From Paramecium octaurelia (lineage: Eukaryota > Ciliophora > Oligohymenophorea > Peniculida > Parameciidae), in NCBI GenBank assembly GCA_905182995.1, contig CAJJDP010000077.1, forward strand, positions 211,657-275,656: a DNA stretch of 64,000 nt, given 5' to 3'. Within the stretch, counting starts at the first letter, position 1, and every line of letters begins with the position of its first letter. Position numbers and translations under genes: made by a program. The notes under the pieces are model-generated. The model saw only the letters and a program-made list of their open reading frames with translations, was not told the DNA's origin and ran no database searches. Positions 13,901 through 25,991 of the stretch are shown piece after piece.

Positions 13901-14355
13901 GTGATGTTTATACTATTTAATTCAACTTCAATGTTTTGGATCAAATTAAATGCAAACTTCTTCTTGGGGTCTTATTGTTACTTCTCTTGAGCTGCCATTC
14001 CTTTTAGGAGATTATCAACTAGGGAATTTCGAAATTTATCAAGAATTTATAATTTAATTGCACTTTCCATAATAAAATTTCCATATAAATTTAGTATTTC
14101 TATTACAATATTGAGAGAATCAATTTTGATGGAAGATTATTTCCCTAAAGTGATAATCACATTATTGATCATGCTCTCTTTAATTATAAGTGGCAAATTG
14201 AATTTTTTGAAAATGGAAGGCTTGAATTACATGTTGTTTAATTGAATTTATCCTTTAGTCAATTGAGTAGTAATCTGTTCCTTGGAAATGTTATCAAAGT
14301 ACTCATACACATAAGTATTGATGTAATCTGTGAGGTAGGACTTCAAAAATTACAT
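7966..14355 (-). CDS. VPS13: VPS13/chorein-like bridge-type lipid-transfer protein
   Basis: The N-terminus (start ATG complementing 14353-14355) is a clear Chorein_N domain: MQFLKSYLTDYINTYVYEYF, then GQIQLNNMQFKPSIFKKFNL, then a strand ending in IKIDSLNIVIEI. Further in, KLRNIEINNLQLFWQ also fits the family. VPS13 proteins are rods with a hydrophobic groove that move glycerolipids between membranes at contact sites. The minus strand stays coding-like for about 6.4 kb (some 2,100 residues, short for VPS13 proteins but within the chorein range) and ends SGKINQLE at TGA complementing 7966-7968. I did not place every intron; some short ones are likely. The C-terminal adaptor and PH-like regions were not resolved. 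It is divergent from Ku80, 80 bp between starts. Confidence 0.8.
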
Positions 14356-14435
14356 TATTAATAATAAAAGTATAATAGGTCAATAGATTAATTAATTTTT
14401 ATTCAATTATTATTAACATCTGATAATATACTTAG

Positions 14436-16675
14436 ATGGCAGGAAAAGAAGCAACTTTAGTATTACTGGATGTGGGTGCCTCAATGTATGAACCATACAA
14501 GTAGGCTCAAGGAAAGAATATCACAAGATTGGAATTAGCTGTTGATTGTATAGGAATGATGATCTAATAAAAAATCTTTAACTACAAAAATCATGAAGTC
14601 GGATTGGTTTTGTTTGGAACGGAAGAGGCTGAGGATGGGAATACCTTTTATATATAAATAATGTCAACCCCAGATCTAGAATTCTATAGAAATCTGACAG
14701 AATTACCAAATCATGACGTTCCTTAAAAATAAGGCGGAGATATTTTTGATGCATTGGATAAAGCAGTAAGTACTTTGGATGAACATGTAAAAACAAAGAA
14801 GATGGAAAAGAAGATCTTTGTACTAACAGCAGGATATGGATAGACGGAGTATAACGAGAAGAAAATAGGAAAGTTGATTAAGATGATTGAAAAAGTCGAT
14901 GTTAAAATCAATTTCATAGCCTTGGATTTTATGAATGAATATGATGCAGAATTGGATGATCCTACCAAACCTGAGAATTAAGTAATTTTAAATGATCGAA
15001 TGTTTAATGCTGTTTACTAAAATTAAGAACAATCAATAAATTCTCGGTTGATTTATTAAATGGTTTAAGAACTTAGGAATCATATGAGAATATTTCCAGC
15101 TAATATTGCATTTGAATTGTATTCATAATTTCATACAAAATAAATGTAAGCAAGAGCATCATTCAGAGGAGATTTCTAAATAAATGATGAAACTACAATT
15201 TAAGTCTTAATCTATAAGAGATGTGCAGAGGATAGATTACCTAGTTTAAAGAAACATTCAGCGATTGGAGAATTTAATAGTGAACCATCTAGGAACATTG
15301 TTAGAAATGATAGTATCCATTACAATCCAGAAGATCCCAATATGACTCCTATTGAAAGGGAAAATATCATTAAGGGATATCAATATGGAAGAAACTTAAT
15401 TCCTGTTGATAGTCTCATGGATGAGAAAATGAAGTATTAATGTAGTAGATCATTTCAATTACTGGGTTTCGTAGATAGATCTTAAATCCCTCGCCATTAT
15501 TTCATGTTCAATGTAGATATGGTGATAGCAATTGATTGTGAAAAGGCTAAGAAATCATTATCTGCTTTGATAATCGCTTTGATTGCCACTAAGAAAGTTG
15601 CTATTGCAAGATTCGTTGGTAGAGAGAAATCTTCTCCTAAATTAATGGTTTTATTACCCCATAAATCAAAGAGTTATTAATGTTTTTGGATGATTTCTTT
15701 ACCCACTTCTGAAGACATTAGACATTTCTAATTCTCAGCTTTAAGAAAGTCTACTCCCAATTAATAGGCAGCAGTGGCTTCATTGATTGATAAAATGAAT
15801 TTAGAGACTCTCCCAAATGAATCAGGAGAACCAGAGGAACTATTAAAAATGAAATACATTGCAAATCCAACTAGACAATATTTCTAATAAGTGGTTATGC
15901 ATAGAGCCATTACAAGAACCGATGTCATTCCTCCAATTTCCCCTTTGATTCTTGATTACTTGCATCCTGAAAGGCGAGTGTATAATTATGCCTAGGATGC
16001 TATTTAAAGAGTGAAGAATGCCTTTAAATTCAAATTGAATGAGATCAAGAAACCGTAAGATAAGAAGGTATTTTGGAAGTAATTATTTGATGAATAAACT
16101 GCATAATAATAGATTCCACAATAGATAGAGGAGGAAATAGTAGAAATCAATAGAGAGGAAGAAGAGATGGTCAATATGTTTGCTAAATAGAAATTTGGAT
16201 TCAACGATGATATAATATAAGAGATAGGTTCTGTGGATCCGATCTCAGATTTTAAGAAAATGATCACTGAAAAAAGGGTTGATTTAGTTGATTCTGCTCT
16301 TCAACAAATTCAGAAGGTTATTAATTCACTGGTTGATTAATCTGTGAAGGGTAGTTTCTTTCCAAAGGCATTGGAATGCTTAAAGGAGATGAGGAAGGCT
16401 TGTATTTCAGAAGACGAAGCTCCTGTTTTCAACAAGTTCCTCTTTGTACTCAAGGACAAATACAATCAGCAGTTATTTTGGGCTCAGATAGTGCAGTAAG
16501 GAATCACATTGATAAGCAATATTGAAAATCAGAAATCCTCTGTCACTGCGGAGGAGGCTTAAGATGTATATATGATAGTAATTGTTAGTTTTTGAACAAA
16601 GAAGATAACAAACATTAGTAAATGGTCGATTAATTATAAAATGAGGAAGAAGACTTGCTAGCTGATATTGAATGA
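14436..16675 (+). CDS. KU80: Ku80 DNA end-binding protein
   Basis: Ku80 subunit of the Ku heterodimer, which binds double-strand break ends in non-homologous end joining. The N-terminal vWA-like domain starts TLVLLDVGASMYEPY; the central beta-barrel region includes RSFQLLGFVDRSQIPRHYFM and VIAIDCEKAKKSLSALIIAL; a helical C-terminal arm follows. One 23-nt intron (16566-16588, GTATAT...GTTAG) leads to a last exon ending EEEDLLADIE, matching the acidic C-terminal DNA-PKcs-recruiting motif of animal Ku80 (EGGDVDDLLDMI-like). About 738 residues, normal for Ku80. In Paramecium a Ku70/Ku80c pair is required for programmed DNA elimination; which paralogue this is cannot be told from the window. Confidence 0.9.
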
Positions 16676-16723
16676 TTATATTAATTTATAAGAATCAAAA
16701 ATTAAGTCATTGTTTTACAAATA

Positions 16724-17167
16724 TCAGCATGATTCCAACTATTATCTTAAGCCTGGTAATTGATTGAACAATTGTAATTTGAAATTGGGAAGCCTATTAA
16801 TGGCACCACCTTATTTCTGCTATATAATAAATTTTGGATTTATCTATGATATGGGCATTTGACTGTGTATTTCATATGGCACTTCTTATTCTTAGTAATG
16901 TAATATTTTATAACCGAGACGAGATTCCTTGGGAGAAGTGATCAAATTTCTCTTTCTGTTTGGAGTTCTTGCACATCCTGTACTACTTCTACAAGTGTAA
17001 TTGTGATTCCTCATTGTGTTGGCATCTTCAGGTACTGATAATAATAGCATAGGTTTTGAGAAATGCAAAATGTTCATTTATTGTGTTTTCTTAGTTGGAA
17101 TATAGTTAGTTCTCTTTCTATCGGTTTCGACTGTCTTAGGCTTAGCCTATTTAAAGAATTTAACCAT
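16724..17167 (-). CDS. Hypothetical basic protein
   Basis: Single uninterrupted frame of 147 residues, start ATG complementing 17165-17167 (MVKFFKQAKPKTVETDRKR), stop TGA complementing 16724-16726. It is basic, with a Ser/Thr/Arg-rich middle (CRSSTGCARTPNRKRN) and no membrane segment or recognised domain. It converges on Ku80 (48 bp between stops), and its start faces the start of the large coiled-coil gene 53 bp away. Composition and codon use look coding, but no function can be given. Confidence 0.6.
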
Positions 17168-17220
17168 GGCATTTGGTTTAATGAAAAAATTGGAATCATT
17201 TTGTATAAACATTATATTAT

Positions 17221-20200
17221 ATGAATTATTAGATTAAGGGAAACTTTAACTATCACCTTGACGTTATTGCTTCTCAATTAAATGAAAGTTCCAATATCAC
17301 TATCAATGCATTCACATCCAAAAACACAAAAATACCTATTGGATGCAAATTTCAATGGTTCAAAATATGTGACACCGAACGCATTAGAATTGAAAGTTAG
17401 GGGAATATTTATCAATGCAGCATATTCGATATTGGTTATAGAATAGAAGCTAATGTGCAATCATTTGAATCTGGATAGGAAGGGTAAGCAATTGTGGAAT
17501 TTCAAAAAATTCAAATTTCCTCTTAATTGGAAATCAAGCTTTCCCAATTATATCATAATAACATGAAGTAACCTAACGGATAAACTTAGATAATAAATCA
17601 TAGCCAACGATTAAAATTGGATATTCTCTCTTGATTGTTTAGAAAATAGTACATAGCAATAAAAAATCATGTATTCTGATTAATAGTTGCTTCCGAGTTA
17701 GAACCAACTATAAGCACATTTCATGAATCAGACTTTGAAATTCAAGTGCAAAGAGGATAAAGGTATTCAATCATACATATTCATTCAGATTCTTTTTGCG
17801 CTTTTTTTGTTTCCATGTAAGCTTTAAGAAGGGTTCATATAAAATTCATAGCATACAATATTGGCAAAATGAATCAAAAGTAAGTCAACTTTTAATAACT
17901 ATTGAATTCTCAATTATAACAATTGATCAATGAAAAAACTTAATTGGGTCCTAAGAAACTTGAGATCCAATAGACCAATCTCCAATTATCGTCTAGTTCA
18001 GATCAAAGAACAACCATTTAATTGAATCAATTAAGATAAGAAATTACGTAGTTATAAAATGAGAAGCAGAAGCAATAGTAATAGATTGATAAGTTAAGTA
18101 GAGAGAACAAAGAATTAGGTAATTTGCATAAGTAATGTAGAATAAAATTGTAGATAATAGACATCCTCTAAGGATCAAATAGAAAGCTTGGATAGACTAA
18201 TACAATCTCTGAAGAATGAATTATTCTCCTTGAAATAGAGAGAAACTGATTTAATGAATTAAAATGCAAGATTGACAATGGTGTTGAATGAGAAGAATGA
18301 AAGATTTGAAAATTCATTTTCATAATCATAAATCTTTGACAATTAGCAGATTAAACAATATTAAGATTTGTTAACTGAATCTAACCAAGAAAAATTAAAA
18401 TTACAGGATGAATTAAACAAAGTCTAAAAATAAACTTATTAGTAGAAATCAAATTTAAATATTGAATTTGAAAGAGAAAAGCTCATCTCAACAAATCAAA
18501 AATTAATGCAAGAGATTTAAAGTTAAACTAAAACCATCAATGAATTATAAATTGAAATCGAAATGCTCAAAAATATGAGTCGTGTCTCAATGAATATGTC
18601 ATAAATATAAGATCCTATTGTATAAACTAAACTTGATCAAATTGAATAAGAAAATGTATATCTCCAAAAAAAAATTGAGATTCTAGAGGATGAATTACAA
18701 AAAAAGAAGACGCAGAAACCTTAAAAATAGCAAATCGATAAAGATTTATAAATATAACAATTATGTGATGCAAATAAAAGATATTTAAATGAAAATATCA
18801 AATTGTATGAAGAAATCAGATCAATAAGGGACAGACTAGACACTTCCCAAATTATGAATTCTTCAATTAAAAATTCAAATGTCCATGAAAACATTCTATG
18901 TAATCAATTAGAATAATAAATTGAACAAATGTCATCCATGCATAATTTAGAAATACAGTAATTTAAAAAGAAACTTGAAAAAGCCACAGTGGATTTATAG
19001 GATGCATTCATATCCAAAAAATAATTTGAATAATTGGAAAAATAAAATAAGAGATTAGCTGAAGAGAATCTTTATTTGTAAGAACAAATTAAAAATCTAG
19101 CAGATCTTAATCAATCAAAATCATTCTCTGTTAATATGACAAACATAATTTGTAGTGATCAATATAAATAACTTGAAGAGTAATTAAATATTTAGAAGAA
19201 AAGAATCTAAGAAGTTTAATCAAGATTAGATTTCTAGTTGTAAAGAGATGCTCAATAATAAGAAAAAATTAAGCATTGTGAAGTAGAACTACTAAAATAC
19301 CAAAGTCAGGTCTAAAAAGTAGATAAGTAAGAGAACAAATTATTGCCTGATGACTTATACAAGGAAAGCAAATAAATTGATTAAGAATTGACTATTTTGA
19401 TCTAAGAAAAAGAATACTATACTTAAAAAATCAAGCAATAAGATAATTAAATATTTGAATTAAAATAAAAGCTTATGTAGTTATAAGAAGAGAATCGAAC
19501 TCTCAGGCTATTTCCATTAAGTGCTGAAACTCAAATGAAATAATAGATAGCATAGTTGCAGCTATAGAATTAAAATTTAACTGAATAGATGTTGAAATTG
19601 TAAAATCAATAAAATATCTTTAAAGATCTAAGCTAAAGTCATATCTCAATGAATGAAAGCATTTTTGAATCCAAGATATATGAGGGCAAGGATTATAAAC
19701 TATTAGAGAATCAAAAGGAATTACTTCATCTTGAAAATCAGTAATTAAAAAAATAAATTAATAAAGATTAAATAGTTTAATAAGAGAACTAGGAGTTGAA
19801 ACTACAACTTGAAAAGGTTAGAACTCAGTTTAATGATAAAATTTAATCGCTTTAATAAGAACTATAGAGCAAAATAGCAAATAACGAAAAACTTTCTCTA
19901 GAAATTGATAGGCTAAATAATATGAAGTCTGGCTAGGAGTATGTATAATCTACTTATGAAGATTCGTTAGTCAAAAGTTTAAAACTACAAATTCTTGCTC
20001 TCTAATAAGAAAATAGCAAATTAATGCAAGATGTTGCAAATTATAGATCAACTATTCAAGATAAATCTATCATAGATCAAATCAATTAAAGCTATTCTAA
20101 GAGATAAAATCAAGATTCAGATGACTCATAATAACTCATCAATTAATTAAGAATTTAGTTGGCTGAGAAAACCCATTAATTGAAAATAGTTTCGACAAAT

Positions 20201-22043
20201 TATTAAAAAAGCAATGAAGATCTTTAATTGATAATTAATAAGCTAGGATAAGAGAATTAAAATATTAGTGAAGTTCATAATTCGATCAAGACTAGATTGG
20301 AAACACAAATCTCTAAATTAATTGAGCAATTAAAGGATAAAGATTAATAAATTACTCAAATGTCTGTAGGAGTGGTTCCTTATGGAAGTTAAAATAGAAT
20401 TGCACAATTGGAAGATGAACTTTCGAAGAAGACTAATTAAATTGAATAATTAATTTAATAGAATAAAGCTTAGGCTTTACAAATCAATACTTTATATTTC
20501 GAACTCTAAGAATTGAAATTGACCACATCATCAAGATTTATAAGCAAAGAAGATAATGGAGAGACAGAAAAATAAATAGGAAATCAAAAATTAGAGTAGG
20601 AGAAGCAACAATAAAAAATAGTCATTAATGATCTTTTGAGTGAAAATTCCAAATTTTAAGGTACCATCTAAAAGTTGCACAAAGAACTTAATGAATCATA
20701 AGTAAAACTATAGTAAAAGATTGAAGATACTTAAAAGATAATAAAGGCTTAATAGTCAACTTAGATAGAAATTGAAACCTTGAGGAAAGAAAATCAATCT
20801 TTGTCCTTGAAGGTTCAAGAATAAAAGATATAATCTAATTAAGAGATTGATGAATTGAAATTCAAATTACGCTAACTGAGTTCCTAGAGTGTAACTGATG
20901 AAAAGCAAGAGTCGATAAGATCCAATTCTATATTGAACTAAACTATTTAATAGTTGTAATAAAAAAATAATGAAATTGATATGAAATGTAAATAATTATA
21001 ATAAGAAACTCAGGATCTCACAGCTTGCATTTAAGAGAAGGATTTTTAACTTAAGTAGTAAGCCCAACAAAATTAATGTTTAAGTAAAGAATTAGATAAT
21101 GAGCAGGAGAAGAATCAAAATTTGAAGAAAAAGATTTCGGAGTTATAATTATTAATTAAAAACAAAGAGAATGAAACTTAAGAATTATAATCAAAAATTA
21201 AAGATATTGAAAATGCCTTACTTGTTAAGGATAAGACTATATTCAACTAAAATACTTAATTAGCTGAATTTGAAAAACTGATGTCTTTTGATAAAAGTTC
21301 TGATTCTTACTTGATAACTAAAAGTTTTCATGCTTAATTCAATAATTCATAGGATTATACAGAAAAGATTTCCTCAGACAATTAAAAAACAGTATTAAAT
21401 GGTTAAAAACACTAGAATCAAAATGATTATTAAACAAAAAGTAAGATGGATACCATGGAGTCAAAGTAACAAATAGAATTGTAGAATTAAAAGATATCTA
21501 CAGAACTATAAATCTAAACAACAAGAGTGAATACTTTACAATAAGAACTATAAGCATTCAAAGGGTAAAATTAGAAATTAAACGAATAAATAGTACAATA
21601 AGAAGAATTTATAAGGTTGTTAAAGTAGAATCAATAACAATAATTAAATAATAGCAATTATAATGGTAGAATGGGACAGGGATAAAGTTAAAATGAAATG
21701 ATTGATACGTTGAAGGTTGAAAATAAGTAGTTGAAAGAATACAATTAAAAATTAGAAAAGGAGGCATAGGAATATTAAAATCAGAAAATAATATCTTAAC
21801 AAAAAATGACAATTTCAGAATTTCAGTTAATGTAATTCGAATAAGAATAACTAAAAATGTAAAACTCTAAATTGTTAGAAATAGGTATTGATTTCTTATA
21901 ATTTAGTTAAATAATAATAGTAATAAATTGATAGATTATCTAAGAGCAATCTAGCTTTAATGGAAGAGAACAATAGATTGAATGACTAGATTAAAGATGT
22001 CCAAAATATAAGTTATTATAGTAGTGACTCATAAATTCATTGA
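17221..22043 (+). CDS. Giant coiled-coil protein with AIR9-like N-terminal domain
   Basis: The N-terminal ~120 residues (GCKFQWFKICDTERIRI ... YQCSIFDIGYRIEANVQSFE) match the Ig-like A9 repeat pattern of AIR9-type cytoskeletal proteins; a further beta-rich segment follows (QALRRVHIKFIAYNIGK). The remaining >1,300 residues are Gln/Lys/Glu-rich heptad coiled coil. Four introns restore a single frame: 17568-17589 (22 nt), one of 26 nt near 17762 (GTATTC...TTCAG), one of 22 nt near 18119 and one of 22 nt near 21886. The protein, about 1,570 residues, ends YYSSDSQIH at TGA 22041-22043, inside a perfect palindrome. A cortical or ciliary structural role is inferred from the architecture only. Confidence 0.75.
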
Positions 22044-22072
22044 AATAAAATGATATATCATTTTATTTCAAT
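22039..22072. repeat. Perfect 34-bp palindrome over a stop codon
   Basis: Both 17-bp arms match without a loop (ATTGAAATAAAATGATA and its complement); pairing fails at the next outer position. The TGA at 22041-22043 of the giant coiled-coil gene lies inside the left arm. In RNA it would form a hairpin right at the end of the coding sequence. Confidence 0.9.
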
Positions 22073-22244
22073 TATATACATTGATTTTATTTTATGTTCA
22101 AACATAAGAATTGATTTATAGTATTCTCTATTTTATAATGCTGCTAAAAAATATATCAACTAGTTAAATTTGATATATTGATAATTTATTATTTCTTATT
22201 ACATTTTGGATCTAAAATATTATTAAGTGTTAATTAGTTTAGAT

Positions 22245-22550
22245 TCAACCTTTCTGGTTAATGCTTTTACTATTAGCAATTGATATTATTTTCTCTTAAG
22301 CAAATATTGTGAATCTTATTTTACTTTTACTTTCCTATTACCATCGATCATCATCTCTTAGTTTCTCTACTCCACTTAATTCTTCATCTTACTTTATATC
22401 ATTCTTTTGTGTTATACTAATTAATAAGTTGAATGTGAGTGATTCTCTGATAATCAGAAAAGATGGCTTTGAGTTTAAATATAATAGAATAGACCTGAAA
22501 TTTATCAGTTCGTTTCTATTTGAGTATTGCTTAAAAGTAACAAACTTCAT
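22245..22550 (-). CDS. Small hypothetical protein
   Basis: Uninterrupted 101-residue frame from the ATG complementing 22548-22550 (MKFVTFKQYSNRNELINF) to TGA complementing 22245-22247. The C-terminal half is charged (EELSGVEKLRDDDRWQQE), which is unusual for random AT-rich sequence and supports real coding. It is divergent from the NPHP3-like gene with 36 bp between start codons. The opposite strand is also open here but encodes an unstructured Ser/Phe-rich string. No family recognised. Confidence 0.45.
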
Positions 22551-22586
22551 ATCTATAATTTGATTGAATTTAATAATTATTTTATT

Positions 22587-25500
22587 ATGTTTGAAAGTAA
22601 GAGCGATTTGATAGTTGAAAACTGTTTGAAACACTAGGTGCCGGATAATTTGGAAGAATTCAGTTTTCAAATAGAGGAGTGGATGTACAAGCAAAAATCA
22701 AACAGAGCCTTATTTATTAGTGAAGAGGATGGGAATGATATTTAATTTTTGATATCTCATTGGATAAAGAAAATGAATGTAAACATAGAGAATGCATGAT
22801 TTAGAAAGATTTGATCATACCCTATTTTGTAGAACATGAAAATTAGAATTATCACCATGCTATATATTATGTGTTATCTAGATTGAAAGTATAATGGTTG
22901 TTAATTGAAATTAGGCATAGTTCAATATTTCACAGAGGGTGGAAATCGAAGGTGAGAAATTAAAGTAGTTCTTTTAATATTGGTTAGAATTCTATAATAG
23001 GGAATTGCAAAATCAAGTCTTTTGTGAAGCCAAATGTGTGTATAAGAGAGTATCAAATAATTATAAAATCAAGCTAATTCTAATCTTTTAGGGTATTGAT
23101 CGATTCAGAGATTCAAATGGAGAAGTGAGAGTATCCTATTGGTTGCCAAAAGTTCTCCCAGAAAACATCAAGATTATAGTCACAGGTAAAACTGATTCAA
23201 AGGCATTTGAATATTACAAAACTTAAGGTGGATCCATCGTAAATATGTAAATTTGAGCATTATGAAAGTGATTGGAGTAAGAATGAATACTTGGAACGCC
23301 TAATAACTTTTGATTCTCTCTATGTAATAGTGCATTCTAATTTGTTATTAGCGAATGTATAGGAGAATGCCTCGCAAATTACAAGAATAAACTCTCTTTA
23401 GTATGAGTTTCGAAGCCATCTTAACGAATTCGTCAGATGAATTTCAAAGCATCAACAAAGATATCTTTATGCATCTTGAAAGTAAGGGTATTTCAACTAG
23501 AAGTAGATGTTAAAAAAGAGAGTGACTTTTATAATTTATTGATCTCTGCATTTTTGAAATACTATCCAGAAATACACTATTCGTAAATGTTAAGTGTTTT
23601 GACATATGTATTTAAGGGTATTTCAATTGAAGAAATTGCCTAAATTTGCAATTGCGATAAATAAAATTTCTTGGTTGTTTATGAATTTTTCAAGGTACTG
23701 AGTCTAATATAAGGTAGATCTTTTTGATGGAGAAACAATAGATTTACTGTATATTTAGTTTGGTCTTCAAAAATGTCTTGAGCAATTACTTTCCCCACAA
23801 TAAGACTTTATTCTAATCTTTCATAATAGTTATTGAACACTCACAGAATTCCATTAGGAAATTGGAAGAATTGATATATCAATATTCTAAAGGGAAGAGA
23901 TATTTCAAGTTGAAGGAGGTGCTGATTAATATTGAGAGTTTTCTATTATATTGCACTCCTTATCATAAATTTGAGTTGTGTCATTTATGGCAGACTCTGG
24001 AGTAGAATGGCTACGATTTGGTGATGGAATATAATAAGGCAGTCGATAATTTCTAGGCCTTTTACAAACCTACAAACGAAGGGCTGTTTTATATAATCCT
24101 CTAGATCAGTAGGTTTCTGAGGGAGTATAGTATTTTTGAGAAGTAATTAATGTCGATAATGATTGTAGTGATCATACGCCACCTTACAAACACCCATAGT
24201 TAAGGGGACAATCAATTGATTTTGATGAGATTGGATTGTATAATGAATTGAAGGAGTTAAAGATGATAGCTAAGAAAAAGAAGAAGATAATGAACGAAGA
24301 ATACTTCCCTTCATAAATCACTAATATTGAAACATTGAATATGGATATCAAGGCGAATCGAGATTATTTTATCAATTATTATATGAGTCAATTTGATTAA
24401 GGTTTAGTGTAAGAATATATCAATACTAAATAAGAAAATGTGTTAGATAAAATAATAAGGAATACAAGAAATCAGCAATTCTATTATTATAAAAGGTGGG
24501 TTTGGGTGCAATTTCCTTGGCTCTCATTGACTCAGAAGAACAATTATTCAAAATTAATGGAGTAGTACAGCATCAATAGCATTCCTCTTTAGGATGAATT
24601 GTAACTCAATCAGAAGGCTATCAAATTGGCCTAAATTGCCAAACAGACATAGCAAATGAAGGAGCATAATTGTAATTATATGAGTGAGCCTTCTTAGCAT
24701 CAAAATTGCCATCGATAAACTCGAGTATCAGATAAAGGAGGTATAGTCCTTTGGAGATATCGAGAATCACTAACATCCCAAAAACTCGAGCAGACAGTGA
24801 ACATACAAAATCGACTGAGAGGAGTGTAAAGAAATGCACGTTGCCGAGCATATAGAAAATGTAATATCAAAAGAAGCTAGATTAAATTGTTTACTAAAAG
24901 TATAATTGGTATCACTATTATTTTAGTTAGGTATTGAAGAATCGATTGAAAGAGTACAACACAATTCGATAGAATCTGTATCCAGATGAGTTGAGTGCTG
25001 AAACTCAGAAGGCTCTTGAAACTACAAAGAAATTATCTGAAGAGTTGAAGAAACAACAGGAGAACTTATAGGTAATTCAACAAGAGATGAAGAGAATCAA
25101 TATCATTTGGAAGTTATGTCAATAAAATCAGGATTGCAACGATAGGGCTTAGTAATTGGTATAGCATTCTAAGAATTTGGATCGATTGGTTTAAGAGTAA
25201 GTGATTTGGATCAAAGATTGCAATGAGAAATTAGGAGAGATTAAGTTAAAACAGAAGATCGAGTTGAAGAAACAATAAGTGGAGAAGAAATAACAATAAT
25301 AATAATAGTAATAATAATCATTAAGAAGATTTACCTTCATCTAAAATATGCCAACTTCTGCAGGGATGTTATCTAACATTGACACTTCATATATCTAAGA
25401 TTCCTACAAAAAACAATTATAAATTAGCAGTAGTCTCATCAATGAAACTAGCGAAACCAGAATTAAGTTTGTAAGGTTGAAGACTGGAAAAGTGGAAGAT

Positions 25501-25963
25501 CGGTTAGACTCTCACACTTAGGAACTTGTCACATAATTACTCGATCTAGGTATTGAAGATGTCAATAAAAACAAATCTAAAGTGATAGAGTTTTGTGACA
25601 TGATCACTAAGCATGATGAATTGCATCTAGAAATATAGAACAGAGAACAACGGCTGATGCATTTGAGAAATAGCAAATAAGAACTCATGATCTTTGTCAA
25701 GGTATTTCTTAAATGGAAACTAGATATTGCAAACACAAAAGAAACCCAAAATATCCACCAATAACGACCAATACTATTCTAGCTATCAATAGGATGATGT
25801 GATCAGATAAAATGACTACAAAATTCAGAACTTAAAATAGTTATAACAACATTTGGCTGTCATCAAATTCTATAATAACAATCTACATCAATTATTTCAA
25901 TCCATACAAAAGGCAGATCCTAATATTTCATAAATTACTCAACTTTTGCAGAAGATGATATGA
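22587..25963 (+). CDS. NPHP3-like NACHT-family protein with C-terminal coiled coil
   Basis: Starts MFESKSDLIVENCLKHQ. The first half follows the nephrocystin-3 NACHT order: LFISEEDGNDIQFLISHWI (P-loop position), LIIPYFVEHENQNYHHAIYY, a Walker-B-like FQGIDRFRD, VSYWLPKVLPENIKIIVTG, then helical modules (LEELIYQYSKGKRYFKLKE). The second half is charged coiled coil (LEELKKQQENLQ-type) to TGA 25961-25963. The P-loop position lacks GK[ST], so NTP binding is doubtful. Introns seen: 22779-22804 and 22889-22914 (26 nt each), two of 19 nt near 23245 and 23489, 28 nt near 23312, 26 nt near 24144 and 24672, 22 nt near 25701. One frame change near 23840 is unresolved. NPHP3 acts at the ciliary transition zone/inversin compartment; here that is inference. 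Confidence 0.6.
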
Positions 25964-25991
25964 ATTATTATATAAAAATACTTTTCATTTT

